Positions 1 to 7,001 of a stretch of DNA of 12,475 nt are shown here, piece by piece. The DNA is from Bacteroides sp. CAG:1076 (lineage in GTDB: Bacteria; Bacteroidota; Bacteroidia; Bacteroidales; Bacteroidaceae), in contig HF993284.1 in the NCBI GenBank assembly GCA_000436795.1, forward strand, positions 4,267 to 16,741. Direction: 5' to 3'. The translations under genes were made by a program, and so were the position numbers. Numbering within the stretch: position 1 is the stretch's first letter; each line of letters opens with the position of its first letter. The notes below the pieces were generated by a model. The model was given only the letters and a program-made list of their open reading frames with translations. It was not told the origin of the DNA and made no database searches.

Positions 1-2729
1 TTACTCTTTTATCTCTGTTTTCGTTTCAGTGTGCTCTTGCGGTTCAACAGGCTGACAAAATAGATTTATCGGGAATCTGGCGTTTCCAGTTGGATCCGAT
101 GGGCTTTGGTAAGATTCCAGGCTCGGAACTTTATCAGACAAAATTGACTGAAACAATTATGTTACCCGGTAGTACGGATCAGGCTGGTAAGGGAATTCCG
201 AATCAAGTAGCTTATGTGGACCGATTGTCACGGAAATATGAATATTGTGGACAGGCATGGTATCAGCGGGAAATTCTTATTCCACAAGATTGGTCAGGCA
301 AGGAAATTATTCTGAATTTGGAACGCTGCCATTGGGAAACTGCCGTGTATGTTGATGGAGCTTTGGTTGGAACCGATGAACGTTTGTGTACTCCTAATCG
401 TTTTGTGCTTACTAAATATTGTACTCCAGGTACCCATATTTTAACACTCTGTGTAGACAACAGAATGAAGTATCCTATGGATGTATGGAATCATACTTTG
501 ACAGAACATGCGCAAACTAACTGGAATGGGATCGTCGGAGAAATCTCATTGGAGGCTAAGATGCCTGACTATATAAAGCATGTAAAAGTATATCCGGATA
601 TAGAGAATGGACAGGTTACAGCTAAAATATATATCAATTCTTCGGAAAAGGCTGTGAAGGGAAATCTGATGCTTACTGTGTCCGAAAAGAATGGCAAAAT
701 TCTTGCTTCCGATTCAGAGGAAATTGAGCTTTCTTCCAACCAGTCTACTGTAGAAAGAATATTATCGGTTGGTAAGAAATTTAAATTGTGGGATGAGTTT
801 AATCCAGCTTTGTATAATTTGACTGTAGAATGGACTGTAAATGGAAATAAAGCAAGTGTCTGCGAACAGTTCGGTTTCAGAAAAGTTGAAAAGGGAGCAC
901 ATCATATACGTTTAAATGGTCGTAATATTCATTTACGTGGTTTGCTCGATTGTGCTGTTTTCCCATTGACGGGCTATCCGGCAACCGACGTGGAAAGTTG
1001 GCTGCGTATATTTCGTACGGTTAAGGAATATGGTTTGAATCATGTACGTTTCCATTCGTGGTGTCCTCCGGAAGCTGCTTTCTATGCTGCCGATGAGATA
1101 GGATTGTATTTACAGGTTGAGTTGCCTATGTGGGTAAAGAATGTTGGTAAATATCCGGAGCGCCGTGATTTCTTTGAAAAAGAGATGTATGCTGTTTTAG
1201 ATGAATATGGCAATCATCCATCTTTTTTGCTGATGTGTAATGGAAATGAGAATGAGGGTGATTTTACTGTTTTGGAGGATTTGGTAAAGAAGGGACAGTC
1301 TTATGACAATCGTCATCTTTATTCTGCTTCTACTGCTCGCGATCATGTTAAATCTGATGAGTTTTATGTTTCTCATCTTACGGAAAAGGGCTGGATTACA
1401 GTTTATGATGGTCAGCCCTCTACAGATTGGGACCGCTCTAAAGAGTCGGATATCGATGTGCCGGTAATCGCTCATGAATCGGGACAGCGTTGTATGTTTC
1501 CTAATTTTAACGAAACATCCAAGTATACGGGAGTTCTGGAGCCGAGAAACTTTCAGATTTTCAAACAGCGTCTTGCTGCGAACGGAATGTTGCACAAAGC
1601 TGATGATTTTTTCAAGGCTACGGGCGCTCATACAGTATTGCAATATAAGGAAGTAAATGAAGCATTGATGCGCACGGCTAATTCTGGAGGCTTTCAGTTA
1701 TTAGGATTGTCTGATTTCCCGGGGCAGGGTAGTGCTTTTGTAGGTATTCTGGATGCTTTTTGGGATAGCAAAGGGTTGGTTACTCCAGAAAAATACAGAG
1801 AATCGTGCGCTCCGGTTGTGTTGCTGGCTCGTTTCCCGAAACGTACATATTTGAATTCTGAAAGTTTTAATGTAAAACTCGAGATTTATCAGTACGGTGA
1901 AAAAAACTTGGCGAAAGGTAGCCTTGACTGGTGTCTTATAGGAGAAAATCAGAAAGTCATGGCTAAAGGTAAGTTAGGACATGCTATGTTACCTGTCGGA
2001 GGAGTTGATTCTTTAGGACAAGTGCAGGTACCGTTACATAATATTCAAGAAGCTGGCAAGTATACATTCAGAGTCTGCTTAGATAACGGCATTCAGAATG
2101 AATGGGATATTTGGGTTTATCCTCAGGAAATTAGTACACTGGTAAATAATATTCAGTATGTGAATACTTGGGAGGATGCTAAACAAAAATTGGGAAAAGG
2201 AGAAAATGTATTGTTTATACCAAGCAAGGTAAATGGTCGTAATACCAAGTTTACCGGACATTTCTGGAATCCTGTCATGTTTAACTGGGATCCGATGATT
2301 GTGGGAACGTGGATTGATTCGTCTCATCCGGCTTTTCAGTATTTTCCGACCTCTTATTATGCTGACTGGCAGTGGTGGGATATTTTGAATTATGGTAAAG
2401 CTGTAGATTTAACAGACTTGTATGAGCTTGAACCAGTTATTCAGAGTATTGATACTTATGAAGTTAATCGTAAACTGGCTATTGCTTTTGAAGTAAAAGT
2501 TGGTGATGGAAAACTTTTTGTGTTGTGCATGGATATCCAAAAAGATATGGATAAACGGATAGCCATGAAACAGCTTTTATATTCGATAAATGCGTACGTA
2601 CATTCTACTGCTTTTTCTCCGAAAACGGAAGTTCCTTCTTATCTGCTGGATGCTATATTTCTGCCGGAAGCAGAAAGAAAGGTGAAAAGTGAGGAGAATG
2701 CTGCCATTCGTCAGTTACTCAATCAATAA
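1..2729 (+). CDS. Secreted glycoside hydrolase family 2 protein (5' end outside window)
   Basis: Retaining exo-glycosidase of GH2 (the beta-galactosidase/beta-glucuronidase/beta-mannosidase superfamily), probably periplasmic; the sugar substrate cannot be read from sequence. The frame is open from base 3 through to the stop, giving 908 visible residues, so the true start lies left of the window. The first visible residues are the tail of a signal peptide (hydrophobic stretch, then ALA before VQQ at about bases 31-48). Domains in order: jelly-roll sugar-binding domain (about 60-560, with GIWRFQLDP and NGIVGEISLE), Ig-like domain (about 560-890), TIM barrel (about 895-1760, opening with LNGRNIHLRG), then C-terminal beta-rich domains. 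The acid/base is probably the Glu at 1248-1250 (CNGNE) and the nucleophile the Glu at 1476-1478 (IAHESGQ). A TTG at 90 could be taken as a start, but it lies inside the conserved first strand. Such enzymes usually sit in polysaccharide-utilisation loci, and that context would lie to the left. The family call is firm; the specificity is unknown. Confidence 0.9.
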   Translation, partial: TLLSLFSFQCALAVQQADKIDLSGIWRFQLDPMGFGKIPGSELYQTKLTETIMLPGSTDQAGKGIPNQVAYVDRLSRKYEYCGQAWYQREILIPQDWSGKEIILNLERCHWETAVYVDGALVGTDERLCTPNRFVLTKYCTPGTHILTLCVDNRMKYPMDVWNHTLTEHAQTNWNGIVGEISLEAKMPDYIKHVKVYPDIENGQVTAKIYINSSEKAVKGNLMLTVSEKNGKILASDSEEIELSSNQSTVERILSVGKKFKLWDEFNPALYNLTVEWTVNGNKASVCEQFGFRKVEKGAHHIRLNGRNIHLRGLLDCAVFPLTGYPATDVESWLRIFRTVKEYGLNHVRFHSWCPPEAAFYAADEIGLYLQVELPMWVKNVGKYPERRDFFEKEMYAVLDEYGNHPSFLLMCNGNENEGDFTVLEDLVKKGQSYDNRHLYSASTARDHVKSDEFYVSHLTEKGWITVYDGQPSTDWDRSKESDIDVPVIAHESGQRCMFPNFNETSKYTGVLEPRNFQIFKQRLAANGMLHKADDFFKATGAHTVLQYKEVNEALMRTANSGGFQLLGLSDFPGQGSAFVGILDAFWDSKGLVTPEKYRESCAPVVLLARFPKRTYLNSESFNVKLEIYQYGEKNLAKGSLDWCLIGENQKVMAKGKLGHAMLPVGGVDSLGQVQVPLHNIQEAGKYTFRVCLDNGIQNEWDIWVYPQEISTLVNNIQYVNTWEDAKQKLGKGENVLFIPSKVNGRNTKFTGHFWNPVMFNWDPMIVGTWIDSSHPAFQYFPTSYYADWQWWDILNYGKAVDLTDLYELEPVIQSIDTYEVNRKLAIAFEVKVGDGKLFVLCMDIQKDMDKRIAMKQLLYSINAYVHSTAFSPKTEVPSYLLDAIFLPEAERKVKSEENAAIRQLLNQ

Positions 2730-2763
2730 AGGTTATTGACTAAAAACGTCTTGTCAAGGCATT

Positions 2764-2778
2764 GGAGGGCTTCCCTCC
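2764..2778 (+). terminator. Short GC-rich stem-loop after the GH2 gene, possible terminator
   Basis: GGAGGG, loop CTT, CCCTCC forms a perfect 6-bp GC stem 34 bases after the GH2 stop. The nearest T-run is about 14 bases further on (2793-2798), so a classical Rho-independent terminator is not well supported. It may instead protect the mRNA 3' end, with the stronger terminator at 3045-3105 doing the stopping. Confidence 0.35.
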
Positions 2779-2984
2779 TAAGCTGAAAGTACATTTTTTC
2801 AGGTACTACGATGAATTTGTTTGTAACTGAGCATATACACATCTTATTCAGTGATATTTTGGTGTGAAAAAATGGTTAGTTCATTTTATAAAGATGGAGG
2901 CGATGATTTTGAATGCTTCTTCTACTATAATAAAAACTATGCTTAGAATAATAGGCTTTGAAAATTCGATTAATTAATAGAAAT

Positions 2985-3161
2985 GAGGCTGTTTCAAAAT
3001 GAAAAACTGAGATAGGCTTACTTATATCTATAAGTTACAACATAAAAATCTCCTACTTTAGTCTTTGTTTTCTTCAAATACAGGACTAAAAGTAGGAGAT
3101 TTTTTCTAAATTTCAATCTATCAGATTTTTACTTTTGGCAATTCTATTTTAAGACAACCTC
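2985..3161. mobile_element. MITE-like fold-back element or IS remnant
   Basis: The ends are imperfect inverted repeats: 2985-3000 (starting GAGGCTGTTTC) matches the reverse complement of 3146-3161 at 13 of 16 positions. The match extends four more bases outward on both sides (AAAT/ATTT). Inside lies a second, nearly perfect inverted repeat (3045-3063 and 3084-3103). From memory, ends beginning GAGGCTGTCTC are typical of insertion sequences in Bacteroidales, especially the IS1182-like group. No transposase fragment can be read, and no clear target duplication is seen. The right end stops five bases before the yaaA stop codon, so the element fits neatly between two convergent genes. It could also be just a long terminator structure, but the paired outer ends argue for a non-autonomous element. 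Confidence 0.5.
3045..3105. terminator. Bidirectional Rho-independent terminator
   Basis: The left arm at 3045-3063 (core TCTCCTACTTT) pairs with the right arm at 3084-3103 (core AAAGTAGGAGA), 19-20 bp with a single bulged base and a 20-base loop. A run of six T follows on the + strand (3100-3105), and an A-run (3044-3048) gives the matching U-run on the - strand. It lies between the convergent GH2 and yaaA genes and could stop both. It sits within the MITE-like element. Confidence 0.8.
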
Positions 3162-3165
3162 ATTT

Positions 3166-3930
3166 TTATTGCAAGGTGAAAACCATACGGTCTTTTTGAC
3201 TTAACGCCTCGTCGAATGTGAACCCTTCCCATTCGAAAGTTTTCAGTGCTTCTACATCTTCGATACGGTTTTTCAGGATGAAGCGTGTCATTTCTCCTCT
3301 GCACATTTTGGCATAGACAACTACTGTTGTGGGCTTACCATTCTTGTATACCATAAATTCGGGAGTAATAACCCTTACGGCTTGAGTAATTTTTTCCCAG
3401 TGAAATAGACCTTTCATTTCGGCACTTGCCAGATTGACCAAAACTCCGCCTTGCTTTTTAATTTCTGTGATGAAATAATCTGTCAGCAGGGAACGCCAGT
3501 ATTCGAACATTGTTGCATCTCCATGTTCTGGCATGCGTACGTCACCCTCCAGACGATAACTTTTTATCAAATCGAGCGGGCGCAGTAGTCCGTAAAGGAA
3601 AGAGGTAATGAACAGATGGTCTTGGGTATATTCCCAGTCTTCGTCGGTAAAATCTTTTGGATTAAGACGCTTGAATACGATACCTGTATATGCAAGTAAA
3701 GCTGGAAGAGAGTGGCTTTCTGGTGAGAAGAACTCGTGATACCTGAGAACGTTTTCGGCTGCTAACTTATTGTTTATTCGTAACAGACTTGACAAATCTT
3801 TAGCACTGAACTGTGCCATGTTCATGGCATTTTCACGGGCCTCTTTCTCAAAATGGGGTATTGTTGTAAAAGGAACCTGCTGGCGGTTGCGTGCAGTCAT
3901 TGTCTTGGCGCACGAAATATAAATCATCAT
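3166..3930 (-). CDS. yaaA: YaaA family peroxide stress protein (DUF328)
   Basis: Cytosolic protein of the YaaA/UPF0246 family. In E. coli, YaaA is induced by OxyR and lowers free iron and DNA damage during hydrogen peroxide stress; its biochemical activity is not well settled. The 254 residues match the usual family length. Family signatures are visible: N-terminal MIYISCAKTM (family form LIxISPAKTL), FITSFLYGLLRPLD and RLEG near residues 110-130, VNLASAE near 165-170, and the basic YAKMCRGEMTRFI near 205-220. Two ATG codons lie side by side at the start (3928-3930 and 3925-3927); the second matches the family N-terminus slightly better, a difference of one residue. No Shine-Dalgarno is present. 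A good -7 element lies upstream at 3962-3969. The gene is transcribed alone and divergently from a secreted thioredoxin-like gene. I am confident of the family, less so of the physiological role here. Confidence 0.92.
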   Translation of the reverse strand: MMIYISCAKTMTARNRQQVPFTTIPHFEKEARENAMNMAQFSAKDLSSLLRINNKLAAENVLRYHEFFSPESHSLPALLAYTGIVFKRLNPKDFTDEDWEYTQDHLFITSFLYGLLRPLDLIKSYRLEGDVRMPEHGDATMFEYWRSLLTDYFITEIKKQGGVLVNLASAEMKGLFHWEKITQAVRVITPEFMVYKNGKPTTVVVYAKMCRGEMTRFILKNRIEDVEALKTFEWEGFTFDEALSQKDRMVFTLQ

Positions 3931-3961
3931 AAGCAGTAGCTGTTTTTGTTAAAACTCATTA

Positions 3962-3969
3962 CAAAGATA
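3962..3969 (-). promoter_or_regulatory. Candidate promoter -7 element for yaaA
   Basis: On the minus strand this reads TATCTTTG, a full match to the Bacteroidetes -7 consensus TAnnTTTG, 32 bases before the yaaA start. The -33 TTTG is not exact; a TCTG lies 22 bases upstream instead. The implied untranslated leader is about 20-25 bases. Confidence 0.6.
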
Positions 3970-4002
3970 CGTCCTGTCAGGGATTTTTGTTCAGAAAAAA
4001 CA

Positions 4003-4010
4003 TATATTTG
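4003..4010 (+). promoter_or_regulatory. Candidate promoter -7 element for the thioredoxin/acetyltransferase unit
   Basis: TATATTTG matches TAnnTTTG, 42 bases before the ATG at 4053. No TTTG lies 19-21 bases upstream; the nearest (3986-3989) is only 13 bases away, so the -33 half is missing or poor. It faces the yaaA element across about 33 bp. Confidence 0.45.
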
Positions 4011-4052
4011 TTGATGATAGCGTGAATCGTTTTATTTAAATTCTGATAATAT

Positions 4053-4571
4053 ATGATGAAATCGTTGAAAATCGGCGGCCTGATAATGGTTTTAATGCTG
4101 TTTTTTATGGGAGCGAATGCTCAGACAAGTACAGAGAAAGTGAAAATAGGTGATACAATGCCTCAGTTTACACTGAATTCGGAAGTGTATGGAACCGTTA
4201 CTCCTGCCGACTTGAAGGGTAAGGTAGTTTTGGTTAGTCTGTTTGCTACGTGGTGTGGACCGTGCCAAAAGGAACTTGCCGAGGTACAGAGTACGCTTTA
4301 TCCAAAGTATAAAGATAATGAGAATTTCCGTTTGCTGGTGATTGGTCGTGAGCATACTGATGCTGAACTGACTAAATATAACACCCGTAAGAAGTTTACT
4401 TTCCCGCTTTATCCGGATCCTAAGCGTGAAGTCTTTTCATTGTTTGCCGACCAGAGTATTCCACGTGCTTATTTGTTTGGCAAGGATGGAAAGTTGATAT
4501 ATGCATCTACGGGATATACTCCCGAAGAGTTTCAGAAACTGATGAGTACTATTGAAGAAGCTTTGAAGTAA
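4053..4571 (+). CDS. Secreted TlpA/ResA-like thioredoxin-fold protein
   Basis: Periplasmic thiol-disulfide protein of the TlpA/ResA/AhpC-TSA superfamily, 172 residues. The N-terminus is a signal peptide (MMKSLK, hydrophobic residues 7-20, likely cleavage after ANA at 23). The mature part begins with the KIGDTMPQFTL segment typical of this family (31-41) and carries the redox motif WCGPC at 67-71, preceded by GKVVLVSLFAT, and the cis-proline loop SIPRAYL (Pro137). It is a single domain close to the minimum family size, without the long N-terminal extension of many Bacteroides TlpA proteins. Both cysteines and the cis-proline are present, so it should be active as a reductant or oxidoreductase; its partner is unknown. 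The next gene starts 22 bases after the stop on the same strand, so they are probably co-transcribed. ATG ATG at the start leaves one codon of ambiguity. Confidence 0.9.
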   Translation: MMKSLKIGGLIMVLMLFFMGANAQTSTEKVKIGDTMPQFTLNSEVYGTVTPADLKGKVVLVSLFATWCGPCQKELAEVQSTLYPKYKDNENFRLLVIGREHTDAELTKYNTRKKFTFPLYPDPKREVFSLFADQSIPRAYLFGKDGKLIYASTGYTPEEFQKLMSTIEEALK

Positions 4572-4593
4572 TTAACTCTGGTATCGGAATGCT

Positions 4594-5169
4594 ATGAATG
4601 AAATTGAGAAAATGAGGAACGGCCTGCTTGCTGATTTCAGCTCTCCTGAAATACAGAGCAGCTTTTATCATTGTAAGAAACTGTTGGCTAAGTTTCGGGC
4701 AATGACTCTTTACGATGACGATTACCGTAAGGTACTGGAAGATCTGGTGCCGGGAATACCTGCGACATCGGTTATTCAGCCACCTTTCTTCTGCGATCAC
4801 GGACATGGCATACGGTTGGGAGAACATGTGTTTGTCAATGCCGGATGTACTTTTCTTGACGGGGCTTACATTACGATAGGTGATTATACCCTGATTGCTC
4901 CAAATGTACAGATTTATACTCCTCATCATCCTATCGATTACCGTGAGCGTCGTGCTTCTAAGGAATATTCATATCCGGTGACTATTGGTAAGGATTGCTG
5001 GATTGGAGGAGGAGCTATTATTCTTCCGGGAGTGACGATTGGCGACCGGTGTATTATCGGTGCTGGAAGCGTGGTTACGAAAGATATTCCTTCCGATAGT
5101 CTGGCTGTAGGTAATCCGGCTGTTGTCAAACGGAAATTGAATACTCCGGAAAAGGAATCTGTGGATTAA
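4594..5169 (+). CDS. maa: Sugar O-acetyltransferase, maltose/galactoside acetyltransferase type
   Basis: Transfers acetyl from acetyl-CoA to a sugar hydroxyl; cytosolic, and trimeric in the family. The 191 residues are typical of Maa/LacA/NodL proteins. An N-terminal helical Mac domain (about 1-55, EKMRNGLLADF...LYDDDYRKVLEDL) is followed by a left-handed beta-helix of hexapeptide repeats (about 60-180, for example IRLGEHVFVNAGCTFLD, ITIGDY, VTIGKDCWIGGGAIILPGVTIG). The loop YTPHHPID contains the expected catalytic histidine, His112 just before the proline, and the C-terminal VVTKDIPSDSLAVGNPAVV is the acetyl-CoA-binding end of the family. It starts 22 bases behind the thioredoxin-like gene with no promoter of its own, suggesting an operon, although the two functions have no obvious link. 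The true acceptor sugar cannot be told; maa is used in the family sense. Confidence 0.88.
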   Translation: MNEIEKMRNGLLADFSSPEIQSSFYHCKKLLAKFRAMTLYDDDYRKVLEDLVPGIPATSVIQPPFFCDHGHGIRLGEHVFVNAGCTFLDGAYITIGDYTLIAPNVQIYTPHHPIDYRERRASKEYSYPVTIGKDCWIGGGAIILPGVTIGDRCIIGAGSVVTKDIPSDSLAVGNPAVVKRKLNTPEKESVD

Positions 5170-5192
5170 CTACTGTTTTTTTAGATGAAATA

Positions 5193-5257
5193 AAACGTGA
5201 GCTTGATATAAAACTTTCTTGCTGTGGCAAGGTGGGGGTTATATCGGACTCACGTTT
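5193..5257. terminator. Long stem-loop between convergent genes, probable terminator
   Basis: 5193-5211 (starting AAACGTGAG) pairs with 5239-5257 (ending CTCACGTTT): 19 positions with one mismatch and two G-U pairs. The loop contains a second small hairpin, CTTGC-TGTG-GCAAG (5218-5231). On the minus strand the stem is followed by TTTATTT, while the + side has no good T-run. It lies between the acetyltransferase stop (5169) and the lipoprotein stop (5279), fitting termination mainly of the minus-strand gene or of both. Confidence 0.6.
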
Positions 5258-5278
5258 ATGTTATTGTAGGAAAACTAT

Positions 5279-6826
5279 TCAATGTTTTACAGAGATTGGC
5301 AGATTATATGCTTTGCGCTTGGATTTGATTTCTTTTGCAAGTATATTGGCTTGTGTATCATCTATATGTTGATTTTTCAGCATGATTTCTATATCTTTTA
5401 TCGAGTTTTCCAGTGCTTGAGCTTGAGGCTGGGACAAATGGAAGTAATCATCGTCGCCATGGAAATACAGAAGTCTCAATTTTGCCAGCATCAGCTCTGA
5501 CTTCAGGGCCACTATTCCCCTGAAATCATGAACAGGCAGGCTCTTGTCTTGGCTTAAATTCAGCTCTGTGCTGGAGGCTTCGATAAATGAAATTCTCTTT
5601 TCCTGCCTGAAATCATTTCCATCATAGTCGGTTGAGCAGATATTGTATTTACCGTCAATGATGTCCAAAAAGAAAATCCGGTCTTTGGTATATTGTACTT
5701 TGTCTACATTGCCTATTGTTGATGCTATATTTTGTTGTCTGAGCTCCTTTATATGCTGTCCGTTGAAATCACTTTTTATGATTTTCATTTTTTCGTTTTT
5801 CGTAGATAAGTAATACCAGTATCCGTTGGCATATATGGCTTCGGTCTTAATTATTTCTCCTTGTGTATCGAATCTTCTGATTACACATTTTTCATTGTCG
5901 AACTTGTTTCCGGAGGTTGTGTAGATTTGTTCCTGTAAATTTAAATAAGGTTTTGCATGCTCGAATGTTGTGTAAAATAGTTCGTCCGAACACAGAAAAT
6001 ATTTATTGATGCTCGATATTGTGGTAAGATTATAGCTGCTGGCGTCATCGAATGTTGCATCTGCATTATACCAGTTGCCATCTATGTAAATTCTGTTCCA
6101 TGCGTGTCCTGAGGTTCCGGGTATGGGACCTGTTACATACTCGGTTTGAATGCCTAATCCGTTTAACAATAGTGAGAGTGAAAGGCTATATCCCTGACAT
6201 ACGGCTTTATGAGTGATGAATGCTCCCAATGCAGAAAATGAACTATATGCCAGATTGGGATATTCTTCATTCCTTTCTCCGTAAATAATTTCTTTACACA
6301 GTTTCTGATAAAGTGTATAGGCTATTTCTGCCGGTGTCATCCGATAGTCCAACTCCATGTAGAATGTTTCGATGGCTTCTTCCATAGCTGGATAGATATC
6401 ATGGATAATGGCAGGTAATACTGCGTATTGAGGAATAAAGGTTGCCAGGTATTCCGGGTGTTGTAAATCGACTCTGTAGCCGATATTTCCACTGACTTTC
6501 AGATGAAACAGGAGAGGGTTGTTTCTTATAAAACAATTGTATAGGCTATCTGCCTTATCGGAAGAAATATTGAATTCTCTGACGTCTATTTCTTTCTCTC
6601 CCTGTAGTACTCCGTTGGTTAGTCTTTGAAATAATTTTAATGCATCGGTTGGAGAGTCATTCTCTTCTTTTTCGTCTGTTCCGTCAGAATTTTCTGTGTC
6701 ATCGGTAGAACCGGTTGGTACGTTGCTGGGTTCTTTAGCCTTTTCTTCCAGTTTTTCTTTTTTGCATCCGGTAAAAAACAGGCTGAACATCAGAAAAAAG
6801 AAGGCGATTGGAGTCAGTAGTTTCAT
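5279..6826 (-). CDS. Lipoprotein with transglutaminase-like (cysteine protease fold) domain
   Basis: A 515-residue envelope lipoprotein. The signal peptide ends in a lipobox, FFTG before Cys21. A charged, Ser/Thr/Glu/Asp-rich linker follows (about 22-62). The core at about 150-265 is a transglutaminase-like domain of the kind found in bacterial proteins with a Cys-His-Asp triad: AVCQGYSLSLS gives Cys210, GTSGHAWNRIYIDGNWYNAD gives His241 and Asp256, with the usual Trp and Tyr around them. Residues about 325-410 hold two propeller-like repeats (IYANGYWYYLS...KSDFNGQ and QYTKDRIFFLD...STDYDGND) resembling DUF5050 repeats. The C-terminal 80 residues look helical. In related families the domain may be a peptidase, amidase or protein cross-linker; the substrate is unknown. 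Its ATG lies 175 bases downstream of the carB stop on the same strand, but a strong terminator intervenes, so it is probably transcribed on its own. No promoter match was found. Confidence 0.85.
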   Translation of the reverse strand: MKLLTPIAFFFLMFSLFFTGCKKEKLEEKAKEPSNVPTGSTDDTENSDGTDEKEENDSPTDALKLFQRLTNGVLQGEKEIDVREFNISSDKADSLYNCFIRNNPLLFHLKVSGNIGYRVDLQHPEYLATFIPQYAVLPAIIHDIYPAMEEAIETFYMELDYRMTPAEIAYTLYQKLCKEIIYGERNEEYPNLAYSSFSALGAFITHKAVCQGYSLSLSLLLNGLGIQTEYVTGPIPGTSGHAWNRIYIDGNWYNADATFDDASSYNLTTISSINKYFLCSDELFYTTFEHAKPYLNLQEQIYTTSGNKFDNEKCVIRRFDTQGEIIKTEAIYANGYWYYLSTKNEKMKIIKSDFNGQHIKELRQQNIASTIGNVDKVQYTKDRIFFLDIIDGKYNICSTDYDGNDFRQEKRISFIEASSTELNLSQDKSLPVHDFRGIVALKSELMLAKLRLLYFHGDDDYFHLSQPQAQALENSIKDIEIMLKNQHIDDTQANILAKEIKSKRKAYNLPISVKH

Positions 6827-6909
6827 AAGAATAGTATATTAATTGTGGTAATATAAGTCTGTCAGGTATAATTTTATGTAACAATTTTGATTGCTTAAAG
6901 GTTTTGAGC

Positions 6910-6975
6910 TATAAATAAAAATTCCCTGTCTCCGAATTCAGGTTAATCATAATCTGAGATTCGGAAACAGGGAAT
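6910..6975 (-). terminator. Rho-independent terminator of carB
   Basis: 6921-6937 (starting ATTCCCTGT) pairs with 6959-6975 (ending ACAGGGAAT) at 16 of 17 positions, and the loop itself can add a TCAG/CTGA stem. Read on the minus strand, the hairpin begins 27 bases after the carB stop and is followed by TTTTTATTTAT (6911-6921). This is the clearest terminator in the left half of the window and separates carB from the lipoprotein gene. Confidence 0.85.
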
Positions 6976-7001
6976 ATTATTTTATGAGCTTGTATTGTCG
7001 G

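Larger units (their letters stand above)
2730..3165. other. Non-coding gap between convergent genes
   Basis: This 436 bp gap lies between the GH2 stop and the yaaA stop. Its right part (about 2985-3161) is the fold-back element listed separately. The left part holds a short GC-rich stem-loop just after the GH2 stop and otherwise AT-rich sequence. There is a 24-codon open frame at 2872-2946 with no recognisable product, which I do not call. No tRNA or known riboswitch is visible. Confidence 0.7.

Noticed and set aside
90..92. TTG as the start of the GH2 protein
   Set aside because: The same frame continues upstream to the window edge with a signal-peptide tail and the first conserved strand, so the start lies outside the window.
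1197..1643. 148-codon open frame on the minus strand inside the GH2 gene
   Set aside because: It lies entirely within the conserved TIM barrel of the sense-strand gene and its translation resembles no known protein; an antisense shadow.
2872..2946. A 24-codon open frame (starting MVSSFYKDGGDD) in the gap after the GH2 gene
   Set aside because: Too short, with no promoter match, no recognisable family and low-complexity AT-rich sequence; expected by chance.
6859..6866. CTGTCAGG upstream of the lipoprotein gene, also present near 3974 between yaaA and the thioredoxin gene
   Set aside because: Two copies of an 8-mer in 12 kb is not far from chance, and the surroundings do not match.
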